64,000 nucleotides of DNA from Collimonas humicola (GCF_018304945.1 NZ_JAGQEE010000001.1:1240001-1304000); one strand, 5' to 3'. Positions 19,549 to 28,913 are shown, numbered from the stretch's first letter. A program made the numbers and translations. The notes: generated by a model from the letters alone, not told the origin.

Positions 19549-19705
19549 CAGGATCCCGCATAAAAGATAGTGCATGACGATCGGGCCGGACCAGCAGTCC
19601 AGACCTGATCAACCCCTACCTCCGGCGAAGCCGGCCATGCAGTTCCTCCCCTCCCATCCTGAACGCCGTCCGCCGCGAATACAGCGCCCGGATATTTTGT
19701 TTCAA

Positions 19706-20272
19706 TCAATTCAAACAATTCGACAAGCCCTCATGGATGGTCGTTGTCGTGGCCGGCAGCGTCGCCCGCATCGGATTTGCAACCGACAACGCACTGTAGA
19801 ACGTCGCTATCGGAGTTTGCGGCGCCAGTGGCGTACGGCATGCCCAGGTCCGCGCATCGACCATCACCTTGCCGGTAGCGCTATCGATCGCTGCATTGCT
19901 GCCCGCAAAAGTCCAGATGCATTCACCGATGATGCTGTCGGCCTGCCGCACCGAACAGCGGTAGCGCAAAGCCTGCAAGTTGCTGAATTCGCCTTCGCAG
20001 AAGGTGTCGCCGCAGATGTCGTCGAAATCCTTCACCAGGCGCCGCTCAAGGCCATGAAATGCGTCCCAGCCCTGCTCCTGGTCGGGATAGTTGACCGCAT
20101 CGACATATTCCGGTGTTGCCATGGCAGGCGCAGCGCCGAGACCCAGCGCAAAAACGATCGGCGCCAATGCTATAGGAAAAAAACTGCCGCGCAGGGCGTT
20201 CTTACAATCATTCCCGACGCGATGCGAAGCACCCAATTTTTTGGTTGCGAACAGATTGGCTAAAGCGTGCAT
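19706..20272 (-). CDS. Secreted cysteine-containing protein of unknown function
   Basis: 188 residues from the ATG at 20272, chosen for a strong GAGGAGA ribosome site 6 bases upstream. The N-terminus is polar and basic for about 25 residues, then a hydrophobic stretch ends in ALGLGAAPAMA before TPEYVDAVN, a likely Sec signal with a long n-region. The mature part has six cysteines, enough for three disulfides, with spaced aromatic and acidic residues. I do not recognise the family. It is transcribed away from rhlE and heads a run of exported-protein genes on the same strand. Confidence 0.7.
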   Translation of the reverse strand: MHALANLFATKKLGASHRVGNDCKNALRGSFFPIALAPIVFALGLGAAPAMATPEYVDAVNYPDQEQGWDAFHGLERRLVKDFDDICGDTFCEGEFSNLQALRYRCSVRQADSIIGECIWTFAGSNAAIDSATGKVMVDARTWACRTPLAPQTPIATFYSALSVANPMRATLPATTTTIHEGLSNCLN

Positions 20273-20478
20273 GCAATTCTCCTCGATGACAGATGACCAT
20301 GAAGGCGCCGCGGCAGATATGCGGCGCCAGATATTTGACATCAAAGAGATGTCAATAACACAATCATAATGTCGGTCAGAAGAGAGCCGCTCTAAGTGTG
20401 CACCTAACTTGCTTGAAGATTTACCGGCGCCCACCTTGACGCTCGGCGCATCGCATTAAGGCGCCGCATTCATTCGCC

Positions 20479-21000
20479 TTAAAAAGTGACGGTGGCGACG
20501 ACAGTATCAGTGTAGGTGGCGGCAATTGCCGAAATCTGGCCTGCCGGAACGCTGGCGTAAATGGTGATTGCCGTAGGGGTGCCGTTTGCAGTGACGGCGG
20601 ACGGCGAGGTTGCCGCTGTATTCCCCCATGTCACGGTATAACCACTGTCTGAAAATAAGCCGTAATTGAGATATGTCGGCGTACCTCCGCCGCTGGAGAG
20701 TCGCCTCAACGGTACTGCGTTAGTGGATCCGGTATTGGCGTTAGCGCCCTGCCCAAGCGTAATGACAGGATTGTCGCCTGTGGTGCAGGTGGTGGTAACG
20801 CTGGCGGTCGCGGTCTGGTTGGCCGTGGCATTGGTGACGATCGGGTCATAGCTCGTTGTGAAGCCGAGCGTGGAAATGCTGCAGTTATTAGCAATGGTGA
20901 CCGTATTGGTCATGGTGGCGGTGCCAGTACCCGCTGACGCACTACTATAAACAATTGCCGATGCGATGATGAAAATACCGTTCCGCACACATTTTTTCAT
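20479..21000 (-). CDS. Spore-coat-U (SCPU) domain secreted protein
   Basis: 173 residues with a signal peptide (about 1-22, IIASAIVYSSASA). GGGAG lies 8-10 bases before the ATG at 21000, which decides against an earlier in-frame ATG at 21021. The mature part shows the beta-rich, Thr/Ala/Asn-rich SCPU/pilin-like pattern: NTVTIANNCSISTLGFTTSYDP early, a central CTTGDNPVITLGQG and a C-terminal TYTDTVVATVTF, the donor-strand-like end. Such proteins are normally exported by a chaperone-usher pair; none is encoded in this window, so this copy is an orphan. Confidence 0.8.
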   Translation of the reverse strand: MKKCVRNGIFIIASAIVYSSASAGTGTATMTNTVTIANNCSISTLGFTTSYDPIVTNATANQTATASVTTTCTTGDNPVITLGQGANANTGSTNAVPLRRLSSGGGTPTYLNYGLFSDSGYTVTWGNTAATSPSAVTANGTPTAITIYASVPAGQISAIAATYTDTVVATVTF

Positions 21001-21161
21001 AGAAGATCTCCCGATTGACATTTTGGTGCGTCATACCCGTTCGCTCCATACCTTGCAAATACGCATGTCGCTTTTCCCGGCGACACTCTCTTGCTAGTAC
21101 CGCTTGATGGCTTATTGAAGATACACAGCTATTCAATACGGCTGGCCATTAAATCCTGTGC

Positions 21162-22886
21162 CTATGGGATGGTGAAAATCCCTTGGATGCCAAGGCCACT
21201 CACCGCGGGCTGGCCGGATCCTGTGACCAGAACAGATAAGCCTTTCACGGCAGATTTGTTCGTCTCGCTCCTGACGTTCAAGTTGGATACAACAAATTTC
21301 ATGTTAAATGTCCCGCTGAGATTTTTCAGGCCGGCAAGCAAGGCCACAGACTGTCCGCCGAGTTGGCTGAGTATGTGCTTCAGCACCGTACCCGTGTTGA
21401 CTGTCAAATTATTGTTGGTGATCTCAATGAACTGGTTTTCTGAAATCTTGGCAAGTGTAAAATTGGCGCCGGCACTGCTGCCCGCCTTGACAAACACATA
21501 CATGCTGGCGCCTGCCGGCACCGAAATAGACAATTGACGATTGCCGTCCAGCGACAGATCAGCTTGATCCACAATTAATTGCAATACCAGCCCGCTGCTG
21601 CCGGTGTCGGTCATCTCCGCACCCAGGCTCACTCGCGTCGTCATGACGCCGCTGGCATTCTTGGGGATCGGATTACCCACCACTGCGTAGGCCAGGCTGA
21701 GCGTGTCGGCAGACGTCGGCTTGCCGGGCAGCGTCACACCGCTCAAGAACTGATCCAAGGTATAGGGATTGCCGTTGATGGCGATACTGTCTTTTTGAAT
21801 CGCAAGGTAGTTGGAAGGCTGCGACCAGTCGCTGATGCCGACTACCGGGACTGGAATCCCGGCAAGCTGGGCCTGCGTCGCAATAGCCGACAACACCGCG
21901 GCGCCTGCCGCTGCATTGTTGTCATTCAATTGCGAGAGCGCGCGCCCCAACGTCGTTAAATCCACTCTGCTGGCGACAGCGCTACTCAGCAAGCTTGCGA
22001 CCCCATAGGCAGCGTTTGCGATCGTAGGATTGGATTGAAGCGACTGCGTTTGGCTGAGCAGGTTGGCGTCGCTGGCTGTAGTCAATGCCGCTGCTTGGCC
22101 GGCGACAGCGCTCGAGATAAGTACAGCCACGCTGTTCGCACTAAAGCCGCCCAGACCAGTCTTGGCTGCCGCCAGCGGCGCGTCATTGGCGGCAGCAATA
22201 TTTTTTACCGACTGCTGCACCACGCCGGACACTAGCGAAGCATCGACGCTGTTGTCGGCGCCAACCAGAGCGGCGGCAGGATTTGCCGTCAGCGTTGTCA
22301 CGACCGCCTTTGCCACTTGCGAATAAATTGCCTGGATAGTCGCCGGACTGGAGTCTTGCGCCAGAGCTCCAAGCGTATTAGTGATTTGCTGGACAATTTG
22401 CTGCATTGCCAAAGTCTTTTTATGGAGATCAGCATTGGTCATCGGATCAGTCTTACTGACGTCAGTACCAGCCGGCAGATTCATGGCAATGGCAATCTGG
22501 GAAGCGGTCATGCCGGAATTCGCCATCAGGGTAGTCAGCGGCGTAGCTACTACGCTGCCGGCCGGCGCCTTCAGGGTCCCCGCGAATGGCAAGCCGGTAT
22601 CGATGCTGGTTCCGCCGCTCACCACTATCGTGCTCGAGCATGCGGGCGCAAATGCAAAATTGCCTTGGCCATCAGTCGCGACAACTGCTTCACCCACATC
22701 GGCTGCACCATTGTTATTGGTATCGCAGAGAACCGAAGCTCCGGTCAAATAACCGTCTACCGCCTTCCCTGCAGCAGTCGTGGTTGTTATGGGCGTTACT
22801 GGAGCCGATCCGTCGCCGCCGCCTCCGCAAGCTGCAAGAATCAAAGTAACGACAACCAACAGTGACGTCATTTTCTTTTCAAGCAT
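21162..22886 (-). CDS. Large putative lipoprotein of unknown function
   Basis: 574 residues. The ATG at 22886 has GGGGAG upstream and gives a lipoprotein signal ending LILAAC with Cys20 as lipid site, followed by a Gly-rich linker. The next part has a Gly/Asp carboxypeptidase-regulatory-like module (GKAVDGYLTGASVLCDTNNNG then a calcium-like DVGE and ATDGQGNF). A long Ala/Ser/Thr-rich helical middle follows, then a beta-rich C-terminal half. The start resembles other proteobacterial surface lipoproteins with an N-terminal CarboxypepD_reg-like domain, but no function can be assigned. Confidence 0.75.
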   Translation of the reverse strand: MLEKKMTSLLVVVTLILAACGGGGDGSAPVTPITTTTAAGKAVDGYLTGASVLCDTNNNGAADVGEAVVATDGQGNFAFAPACSSTIVVSGGTSIDTGLPFAGTLKAPAGSVVATPLTTLMANSGMTASQIAIAMNLPAGTDVSKTDPMTNADLHKKTLAMQQIVQQITNTLGALAQDSSPATIQAIYSQVAKAVVTTLTANPAAALVGADNSVDASLVSGVVQQSVKNIAAANDAPLAAAKTGLGGFSANSVAVLISSAVAGQAAALTTASDANLLSQTQSLQSNPTIANAAYGVASLLSSAVASRVDLTTLGRALSQLNDNNAAAGAAVLSAIATQAQLAGIPVPVVGISDWSQPSNYLAIQKDSIAINGNPYTLDQFLSGVTLPGKPTSADTLSLAYAVVGNPIPKNASGVMTTRVSLGAEMTDTGSSGLVLQLIVDQADLSLDGNRQLSISVPAGASMYVFVKAGSSAGANFTLAKISENQFIEITNNNLTVNTGTVLKHILSQLGGQSVALLAGLKNLSGTFNMKFVVSNLNVRSETNKSAVKGLSVLVTGSGQPAVSGLGIQGIFTIP

Positions 22887-23020
22887 TTGAGAGCTCCCCT
22901 TGAGTTGATTGCCGATCCCGGTGAAGAACAATGCATATCAATTAAAGCGGCCTTCGCCCCCGGCACGAAAAGCGTCACCTCCCAATGATTTGCCAGACAC
23001 AAGGGAAGCCACTGCCAAAA

Positions 23021-23320
23021 TTATTCTGGCGTACAACTTGCAATCGCATTCACTGCGCTTTGTGAGGTAGCGCAGCTCATTTCGTTAGTAGTATCTGTAT
23101 GGGAGGTCCGGCTGTCGGTGTTGTACGCATGCGTCGCCGCCAGATAAGCCGCGTCGTTTGCTCCGAATTTGATGGTTGCGTTGCTGTCGGGGCTAATAGT
23201 AAAACTCGTGCGAGTTTGTTCCACCTTATAGGTTTCTCTGACAAATCCATCCGAGTCGACGGTCCACTCCCGAGTTCTCTCAGCGTCGCTGCAAAGATAA
23301 TGTGTTTTATTGCGAGCCAT
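23021..23320 (-). CDS. Small hypothetical protein, possibly a remnant
   Basis: 99 residues from the only ATG in frame; a stop codon lies five codons upstream. It has no signal peptide and a weak ribosome site, yet the sequence (Thr/Ser/Asn-rich, three cysteines: one near the start, two in the last quarter) resembles the mature part of an exported protein. It may be the 3' end of a gene whose signal-peptide part has been lost. It lies directly upstream of the lipoprotein gene on the same strand. Confidence 0.35.
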   Translation of the reverse strand: MARNKTHYLCSDAERTREWTVDSDGFVRETYKVEQTRTSFTISPDSNATIKFGANDAAYLAATHAYNTDSRTSHTDTTNEMSCATSQSAVNAIASCTPE

Positions 23321-23915
23321 TTTGAAATGCTTTCATTCAAAGTTGGAAATTCCTGACACGCCGTAAATGACTAACTCCTTGGGGTGGTAACTGACGTTGA
23401 TGCGTCCTATCCGATTCGATTACTTGAGGCTATCCTCAAATCCCCTTTTCTACACCTGTCAATATTGACATCTGAAAAATCAATCGTGCAACAAGCACCG
23501 CGCTATCAAGACACGGACCTGTCAAACAGCAGTGGAGGATCTTGCGTCAATCCAGGCCAATGCCGGCAGCCGTTGATTTCTGCAATAGTGATAAGTGAAA
23601 TTCTTACTCGCTGCAGATGCCGACTGGATCAGTTGGCGAGGCTCAATTCAGCAAGTAAAGGGGCATCTTGGACATGCTGCATAGGCAGCACCGACACAGC
23701 AAATGACGGGATGCCAAGCGCCAGCCGGCGGTCTATCGCGGGGACGCTCGGGCAATGGCGTAGGGGGTATTTTTTTAAGAACTATGCAACGTGGAAAATG
23801 ACAAGCAAACGCTGCAGAACTGGACAAGACCGAGGCTCAAATTCAGGGGAATATCCCTAAACCATCCCCCAGCAAACATAAAACAAGCATAAGTTATTGA
23901 TTTACAACAACAAAC
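23321..23915. other. Intergenic stretch without a convincing gene
   Basis: About 595 bases with lower GC than the flanks. A 158-codon plus-strand frame exists (23384-23860), but its composition is that of random translation (many Arg, Ser and Cys, no domain) and it lacks a ribosome site. No tRNA duplication or terminal inverted repeat was found. Confidence 0.5.
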
Positions 23916-23992
23916 TGGTCCGGCCGGAGGGAATCGAACCCCCAACATTTCGGGTAGAAGCCGAATGCTCTATCCAGTTGAGCTACGGCCGG
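23916..23992 (-). tRNA. tRNA-Arg (anticodon TCT)
   Basis: 77 bases including an encoded CCA. The acceptor arms CCGGCCG and CGGCCGG pair fully, the D arm holds GCTCAACTGGATAGAGC, the anticodon stem is TTCGG/CCGAA with loop CTTCTAC (anticodon TCT) and the T arm has GGGGG TTCGATT CCCTC. It reads the AGA codon, rare in this GC-rich genome. Confidence 0.95.
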
Positions 23993-24070
23993 ATTCATAC
24001 GCTTTGATGCCTGATTCCGATCGTCAGATCGACTCATTGCAGTGCTTGATTTTTATCAAGCGGAAATGAA

Positions 24071-24100
24071 AAAAGGGGCTGTCCGAAGACAGCCCCTTTT
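24071..24100 (-). terminator. Terminator after tRNA-Pro
   Basis: A 13-bp perfect stem (AAAAGGGGCTGTC and its complement) with a 4-base loop lies 8 bases after the tRNA-Pro end. On the minus strand it runs into a T-tract. Confidence 0.92.
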
Positions 24101-24108
24101 CTACTTAT

Positions 24109-24185
24109 TGGTCGGAGTACAAGGATTCGAACCTTGGACCCCCTGGTCCCAAACCAGGTGCGCTACCGGGCTGCGCTACACTCCG
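24109..24185 (-). tRNA. tRNA-Pro (anticodon TGG)
   Basis: 77 bases including encoded CCA. Acceptor CGGAGTG pairs with TACTCCG (one G-U), the anticodon stem CCTGG/CCAGG encloses TTTGGGA (anticodon TGG), and the T arm reads TTCGAAT in the loop. It has its own promoter and terminator, so it is transcribed alone. Confidence 0.95.
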
Positions 24186-24194
24186 AGAAGCAAG

Positions 24195-24223
24195 ATAATA
24201 AACAGTATTCCGATTTTTGTCAA
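24195..24223 (-). promoter_or_regulatory. Sigma-70 promoter for tRNA-Pro
   Basis: On the minus strand TTGACA (24218-24223), a 17-base spacer and TATTAT (24195-24200) form a near-consensus promoter. The predicted start point lies only a few bases before the mature tRNA 5' end. Confidence 0.85.
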
Positions 24224-24484
24224 ATTTTTATACAGGAAAATTTTTAAATTTTGCTGCAAAAACCAACCCAATAACGGTACCGCCAACAACTTATCTGCTG
24301 AAAAACTTGAGAGACGGATTAGACCAGATTTCAGAAAAATATGCGATAAAAAAAACGTCTTTTTCGACAAATATTCAAACTTTTTTCAGTTCTGCTTAAT
24401 ACGTCAGCAGATTTGTAAAAAAGCTGCCGATGTTTTAAGCAAATCGACAGCGCAAAATCATTTACAGATTTATCCGACAGGATT

Positions 24485-25807
24485 TCAATCCTGCCGCAAG
24501 GCCAATTGCGCGCGCTGAAAAATGACTTTGAAACGACTGCCTTTCCCATATTCGGAAGAAATTTCCAGGCGGCCGCGGTGTCGCAATAAAACATGCTTCA
24601 CAATCGCCAGCCCGAGACCCGTTCCCTGCGTCGCGCGCGAGCGGGTTTTATCGACGCGATAGAAACGCTCGGTGAGCCGGCTCAAATGTTCTGCCGCGAT
24701 GCCGATGCCATCGTCGGCCACGATCAAAGCCGCACTATCGTCTTCCATCGCCCAGCTGATATCGATGCGGCCACCGTCGGGCGTATAGCGCACTGCATTC
24801 GACAGCAGATTCACAAATGCGCTTTCCAGTTCGTCGTGATTGCCTTTCAGGTCGACCTCCTGCACCTGCCGCAATGTGATGCTGTGCTTGCCGCCCGATA
24901 GCGCCCTCGCCTCTTCTACGATGCGGGTGAGCAGAGGCTTGATGCGCACCGTGTCGCCGGAGGGCGGTTGCACCAGCGATTCCAGCCTGGTCAGCGTCAG
25001 CATGTCGGCCACCAGCCGCTGCATGCGCTGCCCCTGCTCCGCCATCAGATGCAGCTGGCGCTGGCGGGTTTCCTCGCTCATTTCGCTGCTCAGGGCATGC
25101 TCCAGAAAACCGTTGATGACCGTCAGCGGGGTGCGCAGCTCATGCGATGCATTGGCGATGAAATCGCGCCGCATGGTATCCATTTTTTCATTTTGCGTGA
25201 CGTCGTGCGTCACCAGGATCTGGCGCCGGCTTTCGAAGGAAATCAGTTGCACCAGTATTTTCCGGTCGTGGTGCATGAAGGGCAAAGGCTGTTCGAACCG
25301 GCCCGAGAGCATATAGTCGACGAAATCCGGAGAGCGGATCAGATTGGTCAGCAAACGTCCTTCATCGCGCTCCAGGTCCAGCCCCAGATGGCTCTGCGCC
25401 GCCGGATTGCACCACTCCAGATGCATGACGCCATCGACAATCACGACGCCGTCCGGCAGCAGGCTCATGGCTTGACGGAAGCGCGCCAGCCACTCCGCCA
25501 TTTCGGCCCGCGAGCGCTCGTCTTCATGGCGGATGTCTTCCAACGCCGCGAATGCATGCGCCCACAAGCCCCAGGTCTTCGGCCGCGGCCTGCCGACCGG
25601 AGCGTCCAGCCATTGTTCGATCTGATAGAGCGAGCGCATCTGCAAGAACAACAGGCTCGCCAGCGACAAGCTGTAGAACAGCAGGCCGACGACTGCGCCG
25701 AAGGCAGCCCCTACCGCAACTGCGATCAAGGACAAGAGGCCAAACCAGAGCAGCGCCGGCACCCAGAATTTACGTGCGCTGCGCGTGCCGGCTGCCAGCA
25801 TCGTCAC
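24485..25807 (-). CDS. phoR: Phosphate-regulon sensor kinase PhoR, copy 1
   Basis: 440 residues, membrane-bound kinase that activates PhoB under phosphate limitation. It starts at GTG overlapping the phoB stop by four bases (GTGA); an ATG two codons on is the alternative. Two adjacent hydrophobic segments occupy about residues 14-56, a PAS domain follows (AMSLLPDGVVIVDG ... LEWCNPAA near 113-137), then the H-box ASHELRTPLTVINGF with His222, an N-box LLSNAVRYTPDGG and a GTGLGLAIVK G2 box. This is the same architecture as the second copy at 40777-42081. No pst gene is adjacent. Confidence 0.9.
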   Translation of the reverse strand: MTMLAAGTRSARKFWVPALLWFGLLSLIAVAVGAAFGAVVGLLFYSLSLASLLFLQMRSLYQIEQWLDAPVGRPRPKTWGLWAHAFAALEDIRHEDERSRAEMAEWLARFRQAMSLLPDGVVIVDGVMHLEWCNPAAQSHLGLDLERDEGRLLTNLIRSPDFVDYMLSGRFEQPLPFMHHDRKILVQLISFESRRQILVTHDVTQNEKMDTMRRDFIANASHELRTPLTVINGFLEHALSSEMSEETRQRQLHLMAEQGQRMQRLVADMLTLTRLESLVQPPSGDTVRIKPLLTRIVEEARALSGGKHSITLRQVQEVDLKGNHDELESAFVNLLSNAVRYTPDGGRIDISWAMEDDSAALIVADDGIGIAAEHLSRLTERFYRVDKTRSRATQGTGLGLAIVKHVLLRHRGRLEISSEYGKGSRFKVIFQRAQLALRQD

Positions 25808-26502
25808 GCCACCGGCTCAGCGTTGAGCTTGTAGCCGACGCCGCGCACTGTCTTGACGTAATCGGCGGCCAGGCCCAGCGATTTGCGCAGGCGCATGATG
25901 TGGACGTCGACCGTGCGTTCCTCGATAAAAGTATGGTCGCCCCAGACTTTATCGAGCAATTGCGCACGCGAAAAAATCCGGTCGGGATGCGCCACCAGGA
26001 AACGCAACAGCTTGAATTCTGCCTGATCCAGCTCGACTTCGCGGTTATCGACAGTGACCTGGTAACGGTCGGTATCGATGCGGATCAAGCCGTGCGTCAG
26101 CAGGCTTTGTCCGAGTTCCGGCACTTTGCGCCGCAGCAGCGCCTGGATGCGCGCGATCAGTTCCTTCGGTGAAAACGGTTTGGTGACATAGTCGTCGGCG
26201 CCCGCGTTGAGCCCCCTGACCTTGTCTTCATCCATGCCCTTGGCGGTCAGCATGATGACCGGCAGCGTAGCGCTGCGCGGCTGGCCGCGCCACTCCTGCA
26301 GCAATGCCAGGCCGGAAGTATCCGGCAGCATCCAGTCCAGCAACACCGCCTTGGGCAAGACACCGACGATAGCCTGACGCGCCTCGGCGGCGCTATACGC
26401 AATCTCGCAGGAAAAGCCTGCGTCGTCGAGCGTAAAGCGCAGCAGCTCGGCAATGCCTGGTTCATCTTCGACAATCAGAATGTGGGTTTGATATTTCGAC
26501 AT
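25804..26502 (-). CDS. phoB: Phosphate-regulon response regulator PhoB, copy 1
   Basis: 232 residues. Receiver with acidic pocket E12/D13, phosphoacceptor D56 (LLDWMLPD) and the conserved T and K; C-terminal PhoB-type winged helix with WGDH..IEERTVDVHIMRLRK. It overlaps phoR by four bases and lies 56 bases after glmM. It differs from the second PhoB at 42176-42865 throughout, but the recognition helix is almost the same, so both may bind Pho boxes. Confidence 0.9.
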   Translation of the reverse strand: MSKYQTHILIVEDEPGIAELLRFTLDDAGFSCEIAYSAAEARQAIVGVLPKAVLLDWMLPDTSGLALLQEWRGQPRSATLPVIMLTAKGMDEDKVRGLNAGADDYVTKPFSPKELIARIQALLRRKVPELGQSLLTHGLIRIDTDRYQVTVDNREVELDQAEFKLLRFLVAHPDRIFSRAQLLDKVWGDHTFIEERTVDVHIMRLRKSLGLAADYVKTVRGVGYKLNAEPVA

Positions 26503-26524
26503 CAGGCATTAACTCTATTCAATC

Positions 26525-26548
26525 CAGCAATTCAGCAATTCAGCAACT
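26525..26548. repeat. Three 8-bp direct repeats between glmM and phoB
   Basis: CAGCAATT occurs twice in direct succession and a third time as CAGCAACT. It occupies most of the gap between glmM and the first phoB and may be a slippage site. Confidence 0.6.
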
Positions 26549-26558
26549 CGGCAACAGT

Positions 26559-27893
26559 TCAGGCGCTCACTTTATCCGCAATACGGCGCGCCATCGATTG
26601 CGCCAGGTCGGCGCCCTTGGCTTCCACCATGACCCGGATCAGCGGCTCGGTGCCAGAGGCGCGGATCAGCACGCGGCCGTTGTCGCCCAGCTCGCGCTCC
26701 ACCGCTTCTTTCTCCGCCACCATCGCCGGATTCTTCTTCCAGTCGAAACCCGCCGCGACTTTGACGTTGATCAGCGTCTGCGGATAGAGTGCAATATCGG
26801 CCGTCAGCTGCGCCAGGGTTTCACCGGTGCGCTTCAGCGCCGACAACACCTGCAGGGCAGAGACGATGCCGTCGCCGGTGGTATGCTTGTCCAGGCACAG
26901 CAGATGGCCGGAGCCCTCGCCGCCAAGATTCCAGCCGCGCTCCTTCATCACTTCCAGCACGTAGCGGTCGCCGACATTGGCGCGCGCAAACTCGACGCCC
27001 ATGTTGCGGAACGCTACTTCCAGCGCCATATTCGTCATCAGGGTGCCGACCGCGCCTTTCACCGGCCCGATCTTCATGCGGTCCTTGACCATCACGTAGA
27101 GCAGCTCGTCGCCGTTGTAGATACGGCCCGTCGCATCGACCATCAGCAGGCGGTCGGCGTCGCCGTCCAGCGCGATGCCAATGTCGGCGCGATTGGCGCG
27201 CACCGCCAGCGCCAGCGCATCCGGCGCGGTGGCGCCAAAACCGGCATTGATGTTGAAGCCGTTGGGCTGGTTGCCGATGGCAATCACTTCCGCTCCCAGT
27301 TCGTGGAAAACGTGCGGCGCAATATGATAGGCGGCGCCGTGGGCGCTATCGACCACGATCGTGAGGCCGCGCAAGTCGAGCTCGTTAGGAAACGTGCTTT
27401 TGCAGAATTCGATATAGCGTCCGGCAGCGTCGTCCAATCGCCTGGCCTTGCCCAGCTTGTCGGAGGCGACGCAGTCCATGGGCAGCTCCAACGCCTCCTC
27501 GATCGCAGTCTCCACCGCATCCGGCAGCTTGTTGCCTTGTGCGGAAAAGAACTTGATGCCGTTGTCTTCATACGGATTGTGCGAAGCCGAAATCACCACC
27601 CCGGCCGCCAGGCGCAGGGCCCGCGTCAGGTAGGCAATCGCCGGCGTCGGCATCGGGCCGGCCAGCATGACGTCGACGCCGGCGGCGGCAAAGCCGGCTT
27701 CCAGCGCCGCTTCCAGCATGTAGCCGGAAACCCGGGTGTCCTTGCCGATCAGGACGGTCGGCCTGCTGCCCGCTTTCGCCTGCGCCAGCACCTTGCCGGC
27801 GGCGTAGCCCAGTTTCATGACGAAATCAGGGGTAATCGGCGCCACGCCTACGCGGCCACGGACACCGTCGGTGCCAAAATATTTTCTTGTCAT
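26559..27893 (-). CDS. glmM: Phosphoglucosamine mutase GlmM
   Basis: Converts glucosamine-6-phosphate to glucosamine-1-phosphate for peptidoglycan and LPS synthesis. 444 residues, normal length. It begins with the family signature [13 protein letters not shown], carries the phosphoserine at Ser104 in ISASHNP, the metal loop DGDADR near residue 245 and the C-terminal phosphate-binding [12 protein letters not shown]. It follows folP, with a gap of 34 bases, in the conserved ftsH-folP-glmM order. Confidence 0.97.
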   Translation of the reverse strand: MTRKYFGTDGVRGRVGVAPITPDFVMKLGYAAGKVLAQAKAGSRPTVLIGKDTRVSGYMLEAALEAGFAAAGVDVMLAGPMPTPAIAYLTRALRLAAGVVISASHNPYEDNGIKFFSAQGNKLPDAVETAIEEALELPMDCVASDKLGKARRLDDAAGRYIEFCKSTFPNELDLRGLTIVVDSAHGAAYHIAPHVFHELGAEVIAIGNQPNGFNINAGFGATAPDALALAVRANRADIGIALDGDADRLLMVDATGRIYNGDELLYVMVKDRMKIGPVKGAVGTLMTNMALEVAFRNMGVEFARANVGDRYVLEVMKERGWNLGGEGSGHLLCLDKHTTGDGIVSALQVLSALKRTGETLAQLTADIALYPQTLINVKVAAGFDWKKNPAMVAEKEAVERELGDNGRVLIRASGTEPLIRVMVEAKGADLAQSMARRIADKVSA

Positions 27894-27927
27894 TTCAACC
27901 TTCTGTCAGTTTTCGTGTGAATCGCAA

Positions 27928-28782
27928 TCACATTGCTTTTGATATATTCGCGGCATGCCAGACCTTGAGCGCATCGACCGTTTCCGCCACATCGTGCACC
28001 CGCACGATCCGGGCGCCCTGGGCCACCGCCGCCAGCGCCGCCGCAAGGCTACCCGCCAGGCGCCGCTCGACCGGCTTCCCGGTGAGCTCGCCCAGCATCG
28101 ACTTGCGTGAGATGCCCGCCAGCAGCGGCAGGTCCAGCCTGTGCTGGATATCGCCTATGCTTTGCAACAATGCAACATTATGCGCCAAGGTCTTACCAAA
28201 GCCAAAGCCTGGATCGATGCTGATGCGATTTCTTGCAACACCGGCCAGCTCCAGGACAGTAACGCGCTCGCTCAAAAAGGCGCTGACTTCGGCCACCACA
28301 TCCTGATATTCGGGCCTCGCCTGCATGGTTTGCGGATCCGCCTGCATATGCATGACGCACAAGCCGCAATCGCTCTCGCTCACCGCCTCCAGCGCGCCGG
28401 CGCCGCGAAAGCCGCTGATATCGTTGATCAGGTCGGCACCGGCGGCGATCGCCTCGCGCATGACTGCCGGTTTGTAGGTATCGATGGAAAGCGGCTTGCC
28501 GCAATCGCGCAAGGCGTAGATCGCCGGCATGACGCGATCCAGCTCCTCCTCCAGCGACAGCGCCGGACTGCCGGGGCGGCTCGATTCGCCGCCGATGTCG
28601 ATGATATCGACGCCATCGGCAATCATCTGCTCCGCATGCGACAAGGCAAATTCAAGTGCGTGAAATTTGCCGCCATCGGAAAACGAATCTGGCGTGACAT
28701 TGAGGATGCCCATCACCAGCGGCCGCGCCTCGGGCGTATTGACCGGCAGCCGGTAGCGGCCGCATTGGAAAAATTGTTGCAT
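27928..28782 (-). CDS. folP: Dihydropteroate synthase FolP
   Basis: Folate-pathway enzyme joining p-aminobenzoate to the pterin pyrophosphate; target of sulfonamides. 284 residues from the ATG at 28782; the open frame continues upstream to a TTG but the family begins near here. The pterin-binding motifs VMGILNVTPDSFSDGG and DIIDIGGESSRPG are intact, as is the C-terminal RVHDVAET. No strong ribosome site is visible. A terminator separates it from ftsH, so it should have its own promoter. Confidence 0.95.
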   Translation of the reverse strand: MQQFFQCGRYRLPVNTPEARPLVMGILNVTPDSFSDGGKFHALEFALSHAEQMIADGVDIIDIGGESSRPGSPALSLEEELDRVMPAIYALRDCGKPLSIDTYKPAVMREAIAAGADLINDISGFRGAGALEAVSESDCGLCVMHMQADPQTMQARPEYQDVVAEVSAFLSERVTVLELAGVARNRISIDPGFGFGKTLAHNVALLQSIGDIQHRLDLPLLAGISRKSMLGELTGKPVERRLAGSLAAALAAVAQGARIVRVHDVAETVDALKVWHAANISKAM

Positions 28783-28883
28783 AGTGAGAGAGTTATATTG
28801 GTTCTGGAAAAAGCTGGCTTGAAGCGGACAGATTTGTCGTGGGCGATATAGTTTCAACCATCGTCATAAAGCCGGCGCTCAAA

Positions 28884-28913
28884 TAAAAAGGGTGAGGATC
28901 GCTCCTCACCCTT
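28884..28913 (-). terminator. Rho-independent terminator after ftsH
   Basis: An 11-bp stem (AAGGGTGAGGA, 28888-28898, with 28903-28913), loop of 4 and, on the minus strand, a following TTTTTATTT tract. Confidence 0.92.

Noticed and set aside
23384-23860. Plus-strand frame of 158 codons before tRNA-Arg
   Set aside because: No ribosome site, random-looking composition rich in Arg, Ser and Cys, and no recognisable domain.
23916-24185. tRNA genes as integration site of an island
   Set aside because: No integrase and no second copy of either tRNA 3' end was found within the window.
24186-24484. AT-rich stretch with 60-87 codon frames between phoR and tRNA-Pro
   Set aside because: The frames lack ribosome sites; apart from the tRNA promoter nothing specific is visible.
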